Of a stretch of 64,000 nt of DNA, positions 32,520-45,672 are shown piece by piece (within the stretch, counting starts at the first letter, position 1; each line of letters starts with the position of its first letter). Location of the stretch: NCBI GenBank assembly GCA_963973915.1, contig CAXBBM010000009.1, forward strand, positions 1 to 64,000, read 5' to 3'. The position numbers and the translations under genes are program-made. Below the pieces are notes generated by a model that was given only the letters and a program-made list of their open reading frames with translations, was not told the origin of the DNA and made no database searches. The DNA comes from Polycyclovorans sp002706265. Its GTDB lineage: Bacteria; Pseudomonadota; Gammaproteobacteria; Nevskiales; Nevskiaceae.

Positions 32520-33626
32520 TTGCGACCTCTACTGCCCTTGCGCCGACTTCCAAATCTCAATGTGCGACGCCTGCTCGCCCTGCTGGCGGTGTCGCCGCTG
32601 GTCACGGCCTGCGGTGGCCCCTCGGCGGTGACCCCATCGCAAGCGTCGACCGCGGCGCCCAGGGGGCTGCCGGTAGAGGTCGTCAGGGTCGGGCCGCGCG
32701 ATCTGTCGCGGCAGGTCAGTGTCTCGGCCCCGGTCGAAGCCCTGCACCACATTGAGGTGGCGAGCCAGATCGCCGGGGTGATCACCCTGCTCGAGGTCGA
32801 GGCCGGCGATCGCGTGGAGAAAGGCGCCGTGCTGGCAACCCTGGACGTGCGCGAGACCCGCGCCGAGCTGGCGCGCGCCCGCGCCTTGCTGGGTGAACAG
32901 CAGGTCAACCTCGAACGCTTGGAGAAACTGCGCGCCCGCAATTACATCGACGAGGCCAGCCTCAGCATCGCCAAGACCGGGCTGGCAGTGGCGCAGGCCG
33001 AGGTCGGACTGTGGGAAACCCGGGTCAGCTTCGGCACCGTGCGCGCGCCCATCAGCGGCATCGTCACGGCGCGTTATTTCGAGCCCGGCGAAGCCATCGC
33101 CCAACACGCGCCGTTGCTGGCGCTGGCCGACTTCAGCCAGCTGGTGGTGCGATTCGGGCTGTCAGAGCTGGATGTCGCGGGCCTCGAAGCGGGTGACGCA
33201 GTGCCGGTGACCGTCGACGCGCTGGGCCCCGAGGTCACCCTGCCCGGCACCTTGCGCCGCATCATGCCCGCCACCGAAAGCGCCAGCCGGCTGGTCACCC
33301 TCGAAGTGGCCCTGCCCGACACCGACCGCGCGCCGTTGCGTCTGGGCTATCTGGCGCGCACCACGCTGGTGGTGGACCGCCGCGACAACGTGCTGGCCGT
33401 GCCGATCAGCTCGGTGGGCCTGCGCGCGGGCGGCAGCTACGTGATGGTGGTCAACGACAGGAACCAGCTGCAGCAACGCGAGGTCGAGGTCGGCGTCAGC
33501 CGCGGCAACTGGCGCGAGATCACCGGTGGTCTTGCCGCTGGCGAGGCCGTGGTCACCAGCAGCCCGGCCGACCTGACCGCCGGAGAAGCCGTGCGCATCG
33601 TGCGTGAGCTGGACGTCAGCGCGTGA
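32520..33626 (+). CDS. RND efflux periplasmic adaptor, lipoprotein
   Basis: Membrane-fusion (HlyD/AcrA-type) protein, up to 368 aa. A lipoprotein signal ends LLALLAVSPLVTAC with an acceptable lipobox (V-T-A-C). Then a lipoyl half-motif (EVASQIAGVITLLEVEAGDRV), a helical hairpin (RAELARARALLGEQQVNLERL...), the second lipoyl half (SFGTVRAPISGIVTARYFEP) and beta-barrel/proximal domains. The start is uncertain: TTG 32520, TTG 32538 or GTG 32562 (the last gives the shortest typical signal peptide); none has a good ribosome-binding site. It is joined by a 4-bp GTGA overlap to the RND permease. No outer-membrane channel gene follows, so a TolC-like partner must be elsewhere. Confidence 0.9.
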   Translation: MRPLLPLRRLPNLNVRRLLALLAVSPLVTACGGPSAVTPSQASTAAPRGLPVEVVRVGPRDLSRQVSVSAPVEALHHIEVASQIAGVITLLEVEAGDRVEKGAVLATLDVRETRAELARARALLGEQQVNLERLEKLRARNYIDEASLSIAKTGLAVAQAEVGLWETRVSFGTVRAPISGIVTARYFEPGEAIAQHAPLLALADFSQLVVRFGLSELDVAGLEAGDAVPVTVDALGPEVTLPGTLRRIMPATESASRLVTLEVALPDTDRAPLRLGYLARTTLVVDRRDNVLAVPISSVGLRAGGSYVMVVNDRNQLQQREVEVGVSRGNWREITGGLAAGEAVVTSSPADLTAGEAVRIVRELDVSA

Positions 33627-36600
33627 CGCCGCCGCGCGAGATTGCGCGCAGCACGCGCCACACGCGCGGCTTCACGCACCTGGCCATCCGCCGGCCGCTG
33701 GGCACGCTGGCGATCACTGCCGTGGTTCTGGTGCTGGGGCTGTTCGCCACCGGGCGGCTGCCGGTGAATCTTCTGCCCAACGTGGTCTATCCGCTGGTGC
33801 GGGTCAGCGTCAATTACCCCGGCGTCGCGCCCGAAGTCATCGAAGAACAACTCGTGCGGGTGCTGGAGCGCCAGCTGTCGCAAACCGAAAATCTGGTGTT
33901 GCTCAGTGCCGAGGCCGAAGAGGGCCGGGCCGACATCAATCTGGTGTTCGACTACGGCGTCGACCTCGACAACGCCCTGCAGGATGCCGCGCGCCTGCTT
34001 GAAGTCGCGCGGGCGCAGTTGCCCGATGACGTGGAGCCGCCCCGCATCCGCAAGTGGGACCCGGGCGAGTCGGCGGTGTTCGAGTCGGGCTTCTCGTCCA
34101 GCATTCGCGGCCCGCGCGACGTGCGCGACTGGGTCGAAACCCGGCTGGCGCCGCAGCTGCAATCGATTCCCGGCGTCTCGGGGGTCGAGGCCATTGGCGG
34201 GCAGGAGCGCGAGATCGAGGTGGTACTCGACCAGCAGCGGATGAACGCCCATGGCCTGAGCCTGCAGACCGTGGCGGCCGCCATTGGCGAAGAAAACCGG
34301 AACATTGCCGCCGGCAACATCACCTCGACCACCTTCGACGTGCGGGCGCGGGTCGACGGCCGTTTCACCGCACCGGCCGATCTGGCGCAGGTGCTGATTC
34401 CGGTGGCCGGCAGCGACCGCAGCGTGCGCCTCGACGACATCGCGACGGTGCGCGACGGCTTTCGCGAGCAGCGCGTGTTCGTGCGGCTCAATGGCGTGTC
34501 GGCCACCCAGATGTCGGTGTTCAAGCAGCCCGACGCCAACACCGTGCAGGTGGTCGAGGCGGTCAATGCGCGGCTCGAATCGCTGCGCGAGTCCGGCTTC
34601 ATTCCCGCCGACATCCGCTGGCAGACGACCAAGAATGAGTCGTTTTTCGTGCGCGGCTCCATCGACGCCGTGACCGCCGCAGCCCTCAGCGGCAGCCTGC
34701 TGTCGATGATCGTGGTGCTCACGTTTCTGGGCAGCCTGCGCAAGTCGCTGGCCATTGGCCTGTCGATTCCGGTCGCCATTCTCGCCACCTTCTCGCTGAT
34801 GGGCCTGGGCGGATTGACGCTCAACGTGATCAGCCTCGGCGGCCTGGCGCTGGGCGTCGGGCTGCTGCTGGACAACGCCATCGTCATGCTCGAAAACATC
34901 GCGCGTCATCGCGAGGCACTGCACAAGAATCCGTTCGACGCGGCGCATGACGGCGCCGACGAAGTGGCCTCGGCCATTGTCGCCGGCACCCTCACCAACC
35001 TCGCGGCGGTGGTGCCCTTCCTGCTCGCCAGCGGCTTCGCCGCGATGGTGTTTCGCGACCTGATCATCACCATCTCATTCGCCGTGGCGGTGTCGCTGGT
35101 GGTCGCGCTGACCCTGGTGCCCATGGCCTCGGCGCAACTGGGCCGGGTGACATTTCGGTCGCGGCTGAACGAACGCGGCCCGTGGCGCGCGTTCGAAGCC
35201 GGGCTGAATCGCGTGGCGGGCGGCTACGAGCGCGCGCTGCATCGCATCCTGCGCTGGCGCTGGATGATCCTGCTGGCCTGCGCGCCCGTGCTGGCCGGCG
35301 GCTATGTGCTGTACGGCCAGCTTGGCACCGAGTTCCTGCCGGCCCTGGACAACGGCGAGGTGGAGGTGCGGGTCAACCTGCCGCCCGGGACGACGCCCGA
35401 GCAGACCAACGACGCCGCCGGTCGAATCGAGGCGGTGCTGCGGGACATGCCCCATGTGGAGAGCCTGTTCACCATCACCGGCGGCGCGCTCTACGGCGGC
35501 GTGGTCACCGAGCGCAACGGCCGCGCCAATGTCAGCGTTCGCCTCAGCGATGCCGCGCTGCGCCCCGACTGGCCCGCCGGTCGCTGGGTGGTGGAAGCCC
35601 GCAAACGGGTCGCCGCGCTGGACCTGCCGGGCGCCCGGATCCGCGTTGAGCCGCCCAACATTCGCGGCCTCAACTTCAGCGTGTCGGGCGAGGATTTCGA
35701 CCTCAAGGTGGTCGGCGGCGAGCTTGCCGAACTGGAGCGCGTGGCCCGCGAGGCGGTGCGCCTGATCGAAGACGTGCCGGGGCTGGCGGGCGTGGAAATG
35801 CGCGAGACCGATCGCTCACCGCAGCTGGCCATCACCGTCGATCGCGAACGCGCCGCCGCCTTGGGCCTGAACCTGGGCAGGGTGGGCGATGCGCTGCGCA
35901 ACGCGGTCAACGGCGCCGTGCCCACCCGGTATACCGACGGCCAGAACGAGTACGACGTGCGTGTGCGCCTGCCCGACGCGGCCACCAACAGCCTCGACGC
36001 GCTGTCTGGCGTGCTGATCGCCAACGGTGACGGCCGCCGGGTGCGGCTTGGCGATGTGGCGCGTCTCAACTTCGTGGAAGGGCCGGCCGAGATCGAGCGC
36101 GAGAATCAGGTGCGCATCCAGCGCATCGTCGGCAGCTTCAATACCGCCGAGGCCGACGTCGGCACGGTGATCGCCGAAGTGCAACGCCGACTCGCCCCGC
36201 TGGACGCCAGCAGTGAGGCAACGCTGATCATGGGCGGCCAGTTCGAGTCGATACAGGAAACCAACCGGCAAACCCGCACCGTGCTGCTGCTGGCGGTGTT
36301 TCTGGTGTTTGCCGTGCTGGTGGTGCAGTACGAGCGCCTCAGCAACCCGGTGGCCATCATCCTCACCGCGCCGTTCTGTCTGGTGGGCGCCATTGGCCTG
36401 CTGTGGCTCACCGGCACGCCGCTGAGTTCGCCCGCACTGCTGGGCATGGTGCTGCTGATCGGCATTGTGGTGAACAACGCCATCCTGCTGATCGAATACA
36501 TCGAACGCGGCCTGCTGGAAGGCCTGCCGCTGAACGAGGCCGTGGCGCGCGCCGGACGCATTCGCCTGCGGCCAATTTTGATGACCGTGCTCACCACCGT

Positions 36601-36820
36601 GTTCGGCATGCTGCCGCTGGCCTTGGGCATGGGCTCGGGCGCGGCGCTGATGCAGCCGCTGGCGATCGCGGTGATTGGCGGGCTGATGTTCTCCACTGTG
36701 CTGACGCTGCTGATCGCGCCCTGCCTGTTCGTCATCGTGCGCAGCGGCGCCGATCGGCTGTCGAGCACGCTGTTCGGGCACCAGCGCAGCGGCGCCAGCG
36801 CACCCGCTGAAAATCATTGA
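33623..36820 (+). CDS. RND efflux transporter permease (HAE-1/AcrB type)
   Basis: 1065-aa proton-driven exporter with twelve helices arranged as 1+5, repeated, and two large periplasmic loops. N-terminal FTHLAIRRPLGTLAITAVV, porter-domain NYPGVAPEVIEEQL, and the helix-4 proton-relay segment GLLLDNAIVMLENIARH, which keeps the first of AcrB's two Asp residues and has Asn at the second. The second half has GIVVNNAILLIEYIERG and LRPILMTVLTTVFGMLPLA. The Asp-Asn pattern fits the less-studied branch of HAE-1 pumps; substrate unknown. GTG start overlaps the adaptor stop (GTGA). Confidence 0.93.
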   Translation: MTPPREIARSTRHTRGFTHLAIRRPLGTLAITAVVLVLGLFATGRLPVNLLPNVVYPLVRVSVNYPGVAPEVIEEQLVRVLERQLSQTENLVLLSAEAEEGRADINLVFDYGVDLDNALQDAARLLEVARAQLPDDVEPPRIRKWDPGESAVFESGFSSSIRGPRDVRDWVETRLAPQLQSIPGVSGVEAIGGQEREIEVVLDQQRMNAHGLSLQTVAAAIGEENRNIAAGNITSTTFDVRARVDGRFTAPADLAQVLIPVAGSDRSVRLDDIATVRDGFREQRVFVRLNGVSATQMSVFKQPDANTVQVVEAVNARLESLRESGFIPADIRWQTTKNESFFVRGSIDAVTAAALSGSLLSMIVVLTFLGSLRKSLAIGLSIPVAILATFSLMGLGGLTLNVISLGGLALGVGLLLDNAIVMLENIARHREALHKNPFDAAHDGADEVASAIVAGTLTNLAAVVPFLLASGFAAMVFRDLIITISFAVAVSLVVALTLVPMASAQLGRVTFRSRLNERGPWRAFEAGLNRVAGGYERALHRILRWRWMILLACAPVLAGGYVLYGQLGTEFLPALDNGEVEVRVNLPPGTTPEQTNDAAGRIEAVLRDMPHVESLFTITGGALYGGVVTERNGRANVSVRLSDAALRPDWPAGRWVVEARKRVAALDLPGARIRVEPPNIRGLNFSVSGEDFDLKVVGGELAELERVAREAVRLIEDVPGLAGVEMRETDRSPQLAITVDRERAAALGLNLGRVGDALRNAVNGAVPTRYTDGQNEYDVRVRLPDAATNSLDALSGVLIANGDGRRVRLGDVARLNFVEGPAEIERENQVRIQRIVGSFNTAEADVGTVIAEVQRRLAPLDASSEATLIMGGQFESIQETNRQTRTVLLLAVFLVFAVLVVQYERLSNPVAIILTAPFCLVGAIGLLWLTGTPLSSPALLGMVLLIGIVVNNAILLIEYIERGLLEGLPLNEAVARAGRIRLRPILMTVLTTVFGMLPLALGMGSGAALMQPLAIAVIGGLMFSTVLTLLIAPCLFVIVRSGADRLSSTLFGHQRSGASAPAENH

Positions 36821-36858
36821 GCCGAAGGGTCGCGGCGCCTCGATTAAACTTGTCGCGC

Positions 36859-40674
<3,816 letters not shown>

Positions 40675-40754
40675 GTGCCGGCCGGCGAGCGCGACCGGGC
40701 GGGCAACGCTAACCTAGAGCCCCTGTCCCGCCACCCGGCGCCTGCGCTGATCCG

Positions 40755-41606
40755 ATGAAGCTCTCCGTCCTCGTGACCACCTACAACGCGCTCACATGGC
40801 TGGAGAAGGTCATCTGGGGCTAGGCGCAAACCCATCGTGATTTCGAGCTGATCATTGCCGGCGACGGCTCCAGTCCCGAAACCGCCGATCGCATCCGCGA
40901 ACTGCGTCGCAAAACCGGTCTGGACCTGGTGCATCTGTGGCAAGCCGATGAAGGCTTCCAGAAATGCCGGGTGCTGAACAAGGCCATCGTCACCGCGCGG
41001 CATGACTATCTGGTGTTTTCCGACGGCGACTGCATTCCCCGCGCCGATTTTCTGGCCGTGCATGCCGCCCGCGCCCAGCCGGGTTATTTCCTGTCGGGCA
41101 GCTATTACAAGCTGCCGATGCACACCAGCGAGGCAATCGGCCTCGACGACATCCGCACCCAGCGCTGTTTCCAGATCCACTGGCTGCGCGCGCATGGCCT
41201 GCCGACCAGCCGCAAGAATCTCAAGGTCATCGCCGGGCCACGACTGGCGCGCTTCCTCAACGCCACCACCCCCACGCGCTGCAACCTCAAGGGCTCCAAT
41301 GCCTCGGCGTGGCGCGAGGACGTGCTGCGCGTCAACGGCTTCGATGAGCGCATGCAATGGGGCGGCCTTGATCGCGAATTCGGCGTTCGGCTGCTCAATG
41401 CCGGCGTCAAAGCGCGCCATGTGCGATTCGATGCCATTTGCCTGCACCTCGACCATCCCCGCGGCTACGCCAATCCCGAGCGCGTGGCCTACAACAAGGC
41501 GCTGCGGAAATCGCACGCGCGACTGGGGACCGTCGAAACCCAGTACGGCATCCGCCAACTGCTGGCTTCAGGCTTCACGCCGGATCAAGCCCTTCTGCCG
41601 CACTAG
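40755..41606 (+). pseudogene. GT2 glycosyltransferase interrupted by an in-frame amber codon
   Basis: Reading from ATG 40755 gives MKLSVLVTTYNALTWLEKV then IWG and a TAG at 40821-40823 (codon 23); the same frame continues AQTHRDFELIIAGDGS to the true stop at 41606. The paralogue at 48936-49814 reads WGYAHQTHRDFEIIIADDGS here, so a Tyr codon became TAG and one residue is absent. The frame is otherwise clean. Downstream features are intact: DGDCIPRADFL (metal-binding DGD), then KGSNASAWREDV and NGFDERM...DREFGVRLLNAG, the galactosyltransferase-7C-like acceptor domain. Recent inactivation, amber suppression, restart at GTG 40929 (which would lose the N-terminal nucleotide-binding strand) or a sequencing error are all possible. 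Confidence 0.8.
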
Positions 41607-41628
41607 GCGCCCGCACTGGAGAACTTCC

Positions 41629-42522
41629 GTGAACACTGGCTTCGACGACGCCCGCCCCTGGGGCACGCACGCACCCAAGGGACTGACGGCCTGGCTCATT
41701 CGCCTCTGCCACGCCCTGCCGGGCGGGTGGCGATTCGGATATCGGCTGACGCGCCTGTTCCGTGGCCCGATCAAGCGCCCGCCGGCCCGGCCCTACGACG
41801 TGCGCGTGTTGGGAATGTCCCTGCGATTGTTGAACCGGGGCAACTTCTGCGAAATGACCGCCCTGTTCGCGCCTCAGTATTACGACGTGCCCGAACTCGA
41901 CTGGCTCGGCAAACAACTGGCCGGCGGCGGAACCTTTGTCGACATCGGCGGCAACATCGGCCTCTACAGCCTGGCCATGGCGCACCGGCTGGGCGAACGC
42001 ATTGACATACATACCGTGGAGCCTGATACCGAATTGTCGGCGCGAATGGCCTTCAATGCCCGTCACAACGGCCTGAAGGTGAACTTGGCACCGGTCGCGC
42101 TGAGTGACCACGAGGGCGTCGCCACCTTGCGGGTCCACCCGCGCCAACGCGGCCAGAACTCTCTGCAGGACGGTGCCTGCGACCACGGACCGGACAGCCG
42201 CAACGTGCCGGTCACCACCTTGCTGGCCCTGTGCCAATCGCGCGACATCGCCGAGATCACGGCGATGAAGATCGACGTTGAAGGTCATGAACCGCGCATT
42301 CTCGGGCACTTCTTCGACCATGCGCCCGAGACCCTGTGGCCCGCCGCGCTGCTCATCGAACACGTGGACGACGGCGGCTTGATGCAGCGCCTGCTCGGCC
42401 CCCTGGGTTATCGCGAAGAAGGCCGAACGGTGGCGCAACCGGCTGCTCAGGCGCGGGCCGACCACAGTCCACTGACGCTGCGCTCCAAGCGGTCCAGATT
42501 GCGCAGCAGTGACGCCTTCTGA
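41629..42522 (+). CDS. FkbM-family methyltransferase
   Basis: 297-aa SAM-dependent methyltransferase. SAM-binding motif GTFVDIGGNIGLYSLAMA, then IHTVEPDTELSARMAFNA, VALSDHEGVATLRVH, and MKIDVEGHEPRIL, the C-terminal FkbM signature. These enzymes O-methylate sugars or polyketides; within this locus, methylation of a glycan is likely. The start is GTG 41629 with GGAGAA upstream. The expected end is near YREEGRTVAQ; the following ~25 residues (Arg/Ser-rich) are antisense to the next gene, a 76-bp tail overlap. It begins 22 bp after the interrupted glycosyltransferase. Confidence 0.88.
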   Translation: MNTGFDDARPWGTHAPKGLTAWLIRLCHALPGGWRFGYRLTRLFRGPIKRPPARPYDVRVLGMSLRLLNRGNFCEMTALFAPQYYDVPELDWLGKQLAGGGTFVDIGGNIGLYSLAMAHRLGERIDIHTVEPDTELSARMAFNARHNGLKVNLAPVALSDHEGVATLRVHPRQRGQNSLQDGACDHGPDSRNVPVTTLLALCQSRDIAEITAMKIDVEGHEPRILGHFFDHAPETLWPAALLIEHVDDGGLMQRLLGPLGYREEGRTVAQPAAQARADHSPLTLRSKRSRLRSSDAF

Positions 42523-43361
42523 AACGGATGGAAGCGCCACGGCGGGGGCAGCGATCCGGTTTCGAGCTGCAGAAAGGTTTCCGCAACCGGTAATTGCCGC
42601 GGATCACGCCGCCTGAACTGCTCGGCGGCAGCCGGCGACATGACACGGATCGGGTGAAACCCGCATCCCTGGCGCCGTTCGGCATGGCGCATCGCGAATG
42701 TCTTGGTCCGTCCGCGATACGCCGGCACTGACGGCAACCACATCACGAACGGTGCAAACATGAAGCCCATGGCACCAAACAGCCGTTGGGCCTGTGGCTC
42801 GTTGCCCTTCTCGCGCGCAGTGAACTGCCAGCCCTGCGCCTTGAGCCGCGCGGTCTCGGCGATGAAGATGTCGGAGTAGTGAACACCAACGCTGAGATGC
42901 CCGGCATCGCGCAGATAACAACCAGAGACCGCGTCGAAGCGGGTGATCTGTTGGTTGCGGGCGTCGTTGCATGCCTTCAGAAAGGCCGGTTGCAGAAAGG
43001 CCGCCTGCGGCCGCTCGCAAAACCAGCGCTCGATGGCGCCGTGATCCTCGTCCACCAGCGGTCGCACCAACTGCATGTCGTCCTGCAGAAAACACACGCG
43101 CGGCGCGTCAGTGCGGTCCAACGCCGCCTGCATGTTGGCGCTGAGCCCCCCATGCTTCGACTGGTCCTTGCCGGCACGAATCACCACCTGGTGCCGCGTC
43201 GCCAGGCGTTCGAGCACGGCGCGGGTCTCGGCATCGTCGCTGGCGTCATCCATGACCGTGACCGGCGCGCCCGGCGCACAGGTTTCGACCGATCGCACGC
43301 AGTGCTCGAGGAACCGGCCACGGTTGTAGGAAAAAATAAAGAACTGCAGCGGCGGATTCAT
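42447..43361 (-). CDS. Glycosyltransferase-like protein, 'YSD' paralogue 1
   Basis: 304 aa, GT-A-like. The N-terminus FFIFSYNRGRFLEHCVRSVE and DDASDDAET give the nucleotide-sugar strand; FLQDDMQLVRPL replaces the usual DxD; then VHYSDIFIAE and WLPSVPAYRGRTKTFAMRHA. Two more genes in this window (49811, 50746) share these four blocks. No signal peptide; a peripheral membrane or cytosolic enzyme is expected. The sugar donor is unknown. Start is ATG 43361 (ATG 43367 also in frame). Opposite strand to its neighbours; its C-terminus is conserved in kind with the paralogue at 49811, so the overlap with the FkbM tail probably reflects extension of the latter. Confidence 0.72.
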   Translation of the reverse strand: MNPPLQFFIFSYNRGRFLEHCVRSVETCAPGAPVTVMDDASDDAETRAVLERLATRHQVVIRAGKDQSKHGGLSANMQAALDRTDAPRVCFLQDDMQLVRPLVDEDHGAIERWFCERPQAAFLQPAFLKACNDARNQQITRFDAVSGCYLRDAGHLSVGVHYSDIFIAETARLKAQGWQFTAREKGNEPQAQRLFGAMGFMFAPFVMWLPSVPAYRGRTKTFAMRHAERRQGCGFHPIRVMSPAAAEQFRRRDPRQLPVAETFLQLETGSLPPPWRFHPFQKASLLRNLDRLERSVSGLWSARA

Positions 43362-43510
43362 GACCATCCCAGAGCGAGCCGCACCTGCCGGTGCCGATCG
43401 CCGCAGTTTAAGGCAGCGTGCCAGGGCCTTGGCGAGCGCCGCTCAGACAGCGGCCGTGGCCCCCTGTCGCTGCGTCGACCGGCGTGACGGGAGGGGTCGA
43501 GGCGCCCGTC

Positions 43511-44851
43511 TCATCGCTGGGTTCCCGCCAAGGGCAACAACGACGGGAGCAGCGAAGCCGCTGGCGCTGAACAGGCGGCGAAGGTGTCCCCTGGCGACTG
43601 GCCGGCGGCGATGGCCACATCGAAATCGGCCTGCGCGCAGTAGGTGACCTTGGGCATGAAGTCGCCACGCTCGGTGGCCGCCCCGGCCTTGCTGGCGCGC
43701 TCGATGGATTCGTTGAAATCAGGGTGGGCCAGCAGCTCCCGGATGATGGTGACGCCAATCTTCTCGGGACCGAAGTTCAGCCAGCCGTAGGCACTGGGTA
43801 ACGATGCCGGGCGCGCCACATGGGAGCTGATCACCACGTTGTAGAACCCGGCCGCATCAGGCTCGATGTCGCGATCGGCGAGGCATCCATGAACCCGCGT
43901 ACTGCTGGCACCGTTCTGGCAGATCGACCAGAAGCGCACCTGGGGCACGGAGCCCACAGCGGCCTGCGTGGTGAAGTGCGGCAGCCGGCCGCGCACCAGA
44001 AGCAGGTCGTCATAGTCACGATCAACCTTGGCGGTCATGAACCCATTGTGCGGATTGAGGCCGACACCCAGGCCCAGGGCATTGATCGCCGCACCGTCGA
44101 ACTTCTCGAACACCGGGCGTCGTGATGGAATCAGCGGCGGCAACAGTGAGATCGGCAACGACGGCGGCGGCGTCCGCAGCTGCGCCTTGATGCCCGCGCA
44201 GACCTCGGCGTCGGCCGCATGGGGCAGCGAAAATGCGCCCTCAGGGGTTTCCAGAGTCAACGCTGGCAGGCCCACGCCACCGGTGTTGTCACCTTCGGCC
44301 AGATAGGTGCGGTAGGCCACAGCGGTGCGACGTTTGACTTTGCCATCAAGCGCTTGCGGTGGACGACGGTAGATCGTGTTTATGGGGGGATCGAACGCCG
44401 GCGGCACGGCGTTGATCTGGGCATACACGGTATACGCGCCGCCAGACTCGACCGTGGCCGCACGCCGCGTGCGATCGAGGTTGCGATTGTCACTGCCGGG
44501 CGCCGGTGCAATCTGGTTGTCGCTGATCGCATCCAGAAAAAACAGCTTGCCGTCGTGAATGTGAAACGCGGAATAGCGGGCCTCGGGATACCGACCCTCG
44601 ATTTTCAATCGAGACCCGGGCGACACGGTATCGGAGACCAACGCGACCCAGTAGCGCGCCCCGGTCTCCGGGAACGCGAAATTGCCCAGCCCCGCCACCT
44701 CGGCGTCGTAGGCCAGCACCCAGTCGCAGCCCACCTCAAGCTTTTGCGATGCCCCGAGGGGCAACAGCTGCGCATACGCAGCCGGTGCAACCCATATCAC
44801 CGTGCACGTCACGATCCATCTCAGGATCGCGCCCCCCGCCGATACGCCCAT
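43511..44851 (-). CDS. Secreted protein of unknown function
   Basis: 446 aa. Signal peptide (ILRWIVTCTVIWVAPAAYA, cleavage before QLLPLG). The mature part starts with a beta-rich domain (ARYWVALVSDT, GSRLKIEGRYPEARYSAFHI, DNQIAPAPGS, YTVYAQIN) and a middle linker rich in Pro; the C-terminal half has YDDLLLVRGRLPHF, VRFWSICQNGASSTRVHGCL and YNVVISSHV. Several Cys suggest disulfides. No catalytic motif or named family is recognised. The ATG at 44851 has AAGGGG upstream. It sits between glycosyltransferase genes and a two-component system, divergent from the latter. A role in surface-glycan handling is only a guess from position. Confidence 0.75.
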   Translation of the reverse strand: MGVSAGGAILRWIVTCTVIWVAPAAYAQLLPLGASQKLEVGCDWVLAYDAEVAGLGNFAFPETGARYWVALVSDTVSPGSRLKIEGRYPEARYSAFHIHDGKLFFLDAISDNQIAPAPGSDNRNLDRTRRAATVESGGAYTVYAQINAVPPAFDPPINTIYRRPPQALDGKVKRRTAVAYRTYLAEGDNTGGVGLPALTLETPEGAFSLPHAADAEVCAGIKAQLRTPPPSLPISLLPPLIPSRRPVFEKFDGAAINALGLGVGLNPHNGFMTAKVDRDYDDLLLVRGRLPHFTTQAAVGSVPQVRFWSICQNGASSTRVHGCLADRDIEPDAAGFYNVVISSHVARPASLPSAYGWLNFGPEKIGVTIIRELLAHPDFNESIERASKAGAATERGDFMPKVTYCAQADFDVAIAAGQSPGDTFAACSAPAASLLPSLLPLAGTQR

Positions 44852-44994
44852 GATGCCCCTTGCTGTGTGTCCCCGGTGGCGGACGTTAGGGCGCCCCGTT
44901 CGGCCCGTCAATCAGCCTGTCAATCGGCCCGAGATGCCGCAAAGCGGCTTTATAGTGTGGCCCCACCCGTGACGCGCCCGTGCGGCCTTTGCCC

Positions 44995-45672
44995 ATGCAT
45001 GTCTTGCTGATTGAAGACCACACCGATCTGGCCGCCACCGTGGGCGATCACCTGGCAAGCGAGGGGCATGTCGTTGATTTTGCCTACGACGGCCTCACGG
45101 GCCTGCATCTGGCGGTCAGCCAGCCGCCGGACGTGATCGTGCTGGACCTGGGTCTGCCCGGCATGGACGGCCTGACCCTGTGTGAGCGCCTGCGCCGCGA
45201 CGGCCGGCAGAACACGCCCATCCTCATGCTCACGGCCCGCACCCGCGAAGCGGACTTGCTGGCGGGCTTTGCCGCGGGCGCTGACGATTACCTGGTCAAG
45301 CCCTTCTCGCTGGCGGTACTGAGTGCGCGTCTGCGCTCGCTGGCGCAGCGCACGCGGCCGCCGTCGGCGCGCCTCAAGGTGGCCGATCTGGAGATGGACA
45401 CCGAAACCCGGCGGGTACAGCGGGGTGCCCGGCGGCTGACGCTGACGCCCACCGGCTTCCAGTTGCTGGAGCGGCTGATGCAGGCCTCGCCGCGTGTGAT
45501 GGAACGCGCCAAACTGGAGCAGCACATCTGGGGTGACGACCGGCCCAACAGCGAGGCCGCGCTCAGGGTGCACATGCACGCGCTGCGCAACGAGATCGAC
45601 CCGCCCGGCGCAGCGCCGCTGCTGCACACGGTTCGCGCCATTGGTTACCGGCTTGCGGCCGACGATGCCTAA
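44995..45672 (+). CDS. OmpR-family response regulator
   Basis: 225 aa. Receiver domain with acidic pocket (ED at 7-8), phospho-acceptor Asp51 in VIVLDLGLPGMDG, switch Thr in LMLTAR, and Lys in LVKPF; C-terminal winged-helix DNA-binding domain (LTPTGFQLLERLM, AALRVHMHALRNEI, VRAIGYRL). Start ATG 44995; GTG 44980 is an alternative. A TATAGT at 44951-44956 could be the -10, without a convincing -35. The 3' end overlaps the kinase gene by 8 bp, so the pair is co-translated. Located within the glycan island, it may tune surface polysaccharide genes. Confidence 0.93.
   Translation: MHVLLIEDHTDLAATVGDHLASEGHVVDFAYDGLTGLHLAVSQPPDVIVLDLGLPGMDGLTLCERLRRDGRQNTPILMLTARTREADLLAGFAAGADDYLVKPFSLAVLSARLRSLAQRTRPPSARLKVADLEMDTETRRVQRGARRLTLTPTGFQLLERLMQASPRVMERAKLEQHIWGDDRPNSEAALRVHMHALRNEIDPPGAAPLLHTVRAIGYRLAADDA

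Noticed and set aside
40929..41606. Calling the downstream part of the interrupted GT2 as a complete gene from GTG 40929
   Set aside because: It would lack the N-terminal SVLVTTYN strand and the first DDGS-like motif needed for nucleotide-sugar binding; better described as a disrupted gene.
45533..45664. Upstream start for the histidine kinase within the regulator gene
   Set aside because: The added residues are an out-of-frame reading of the regulator's DNA-binding domain; ATG 45665 begins the normal kinase N-terminus.
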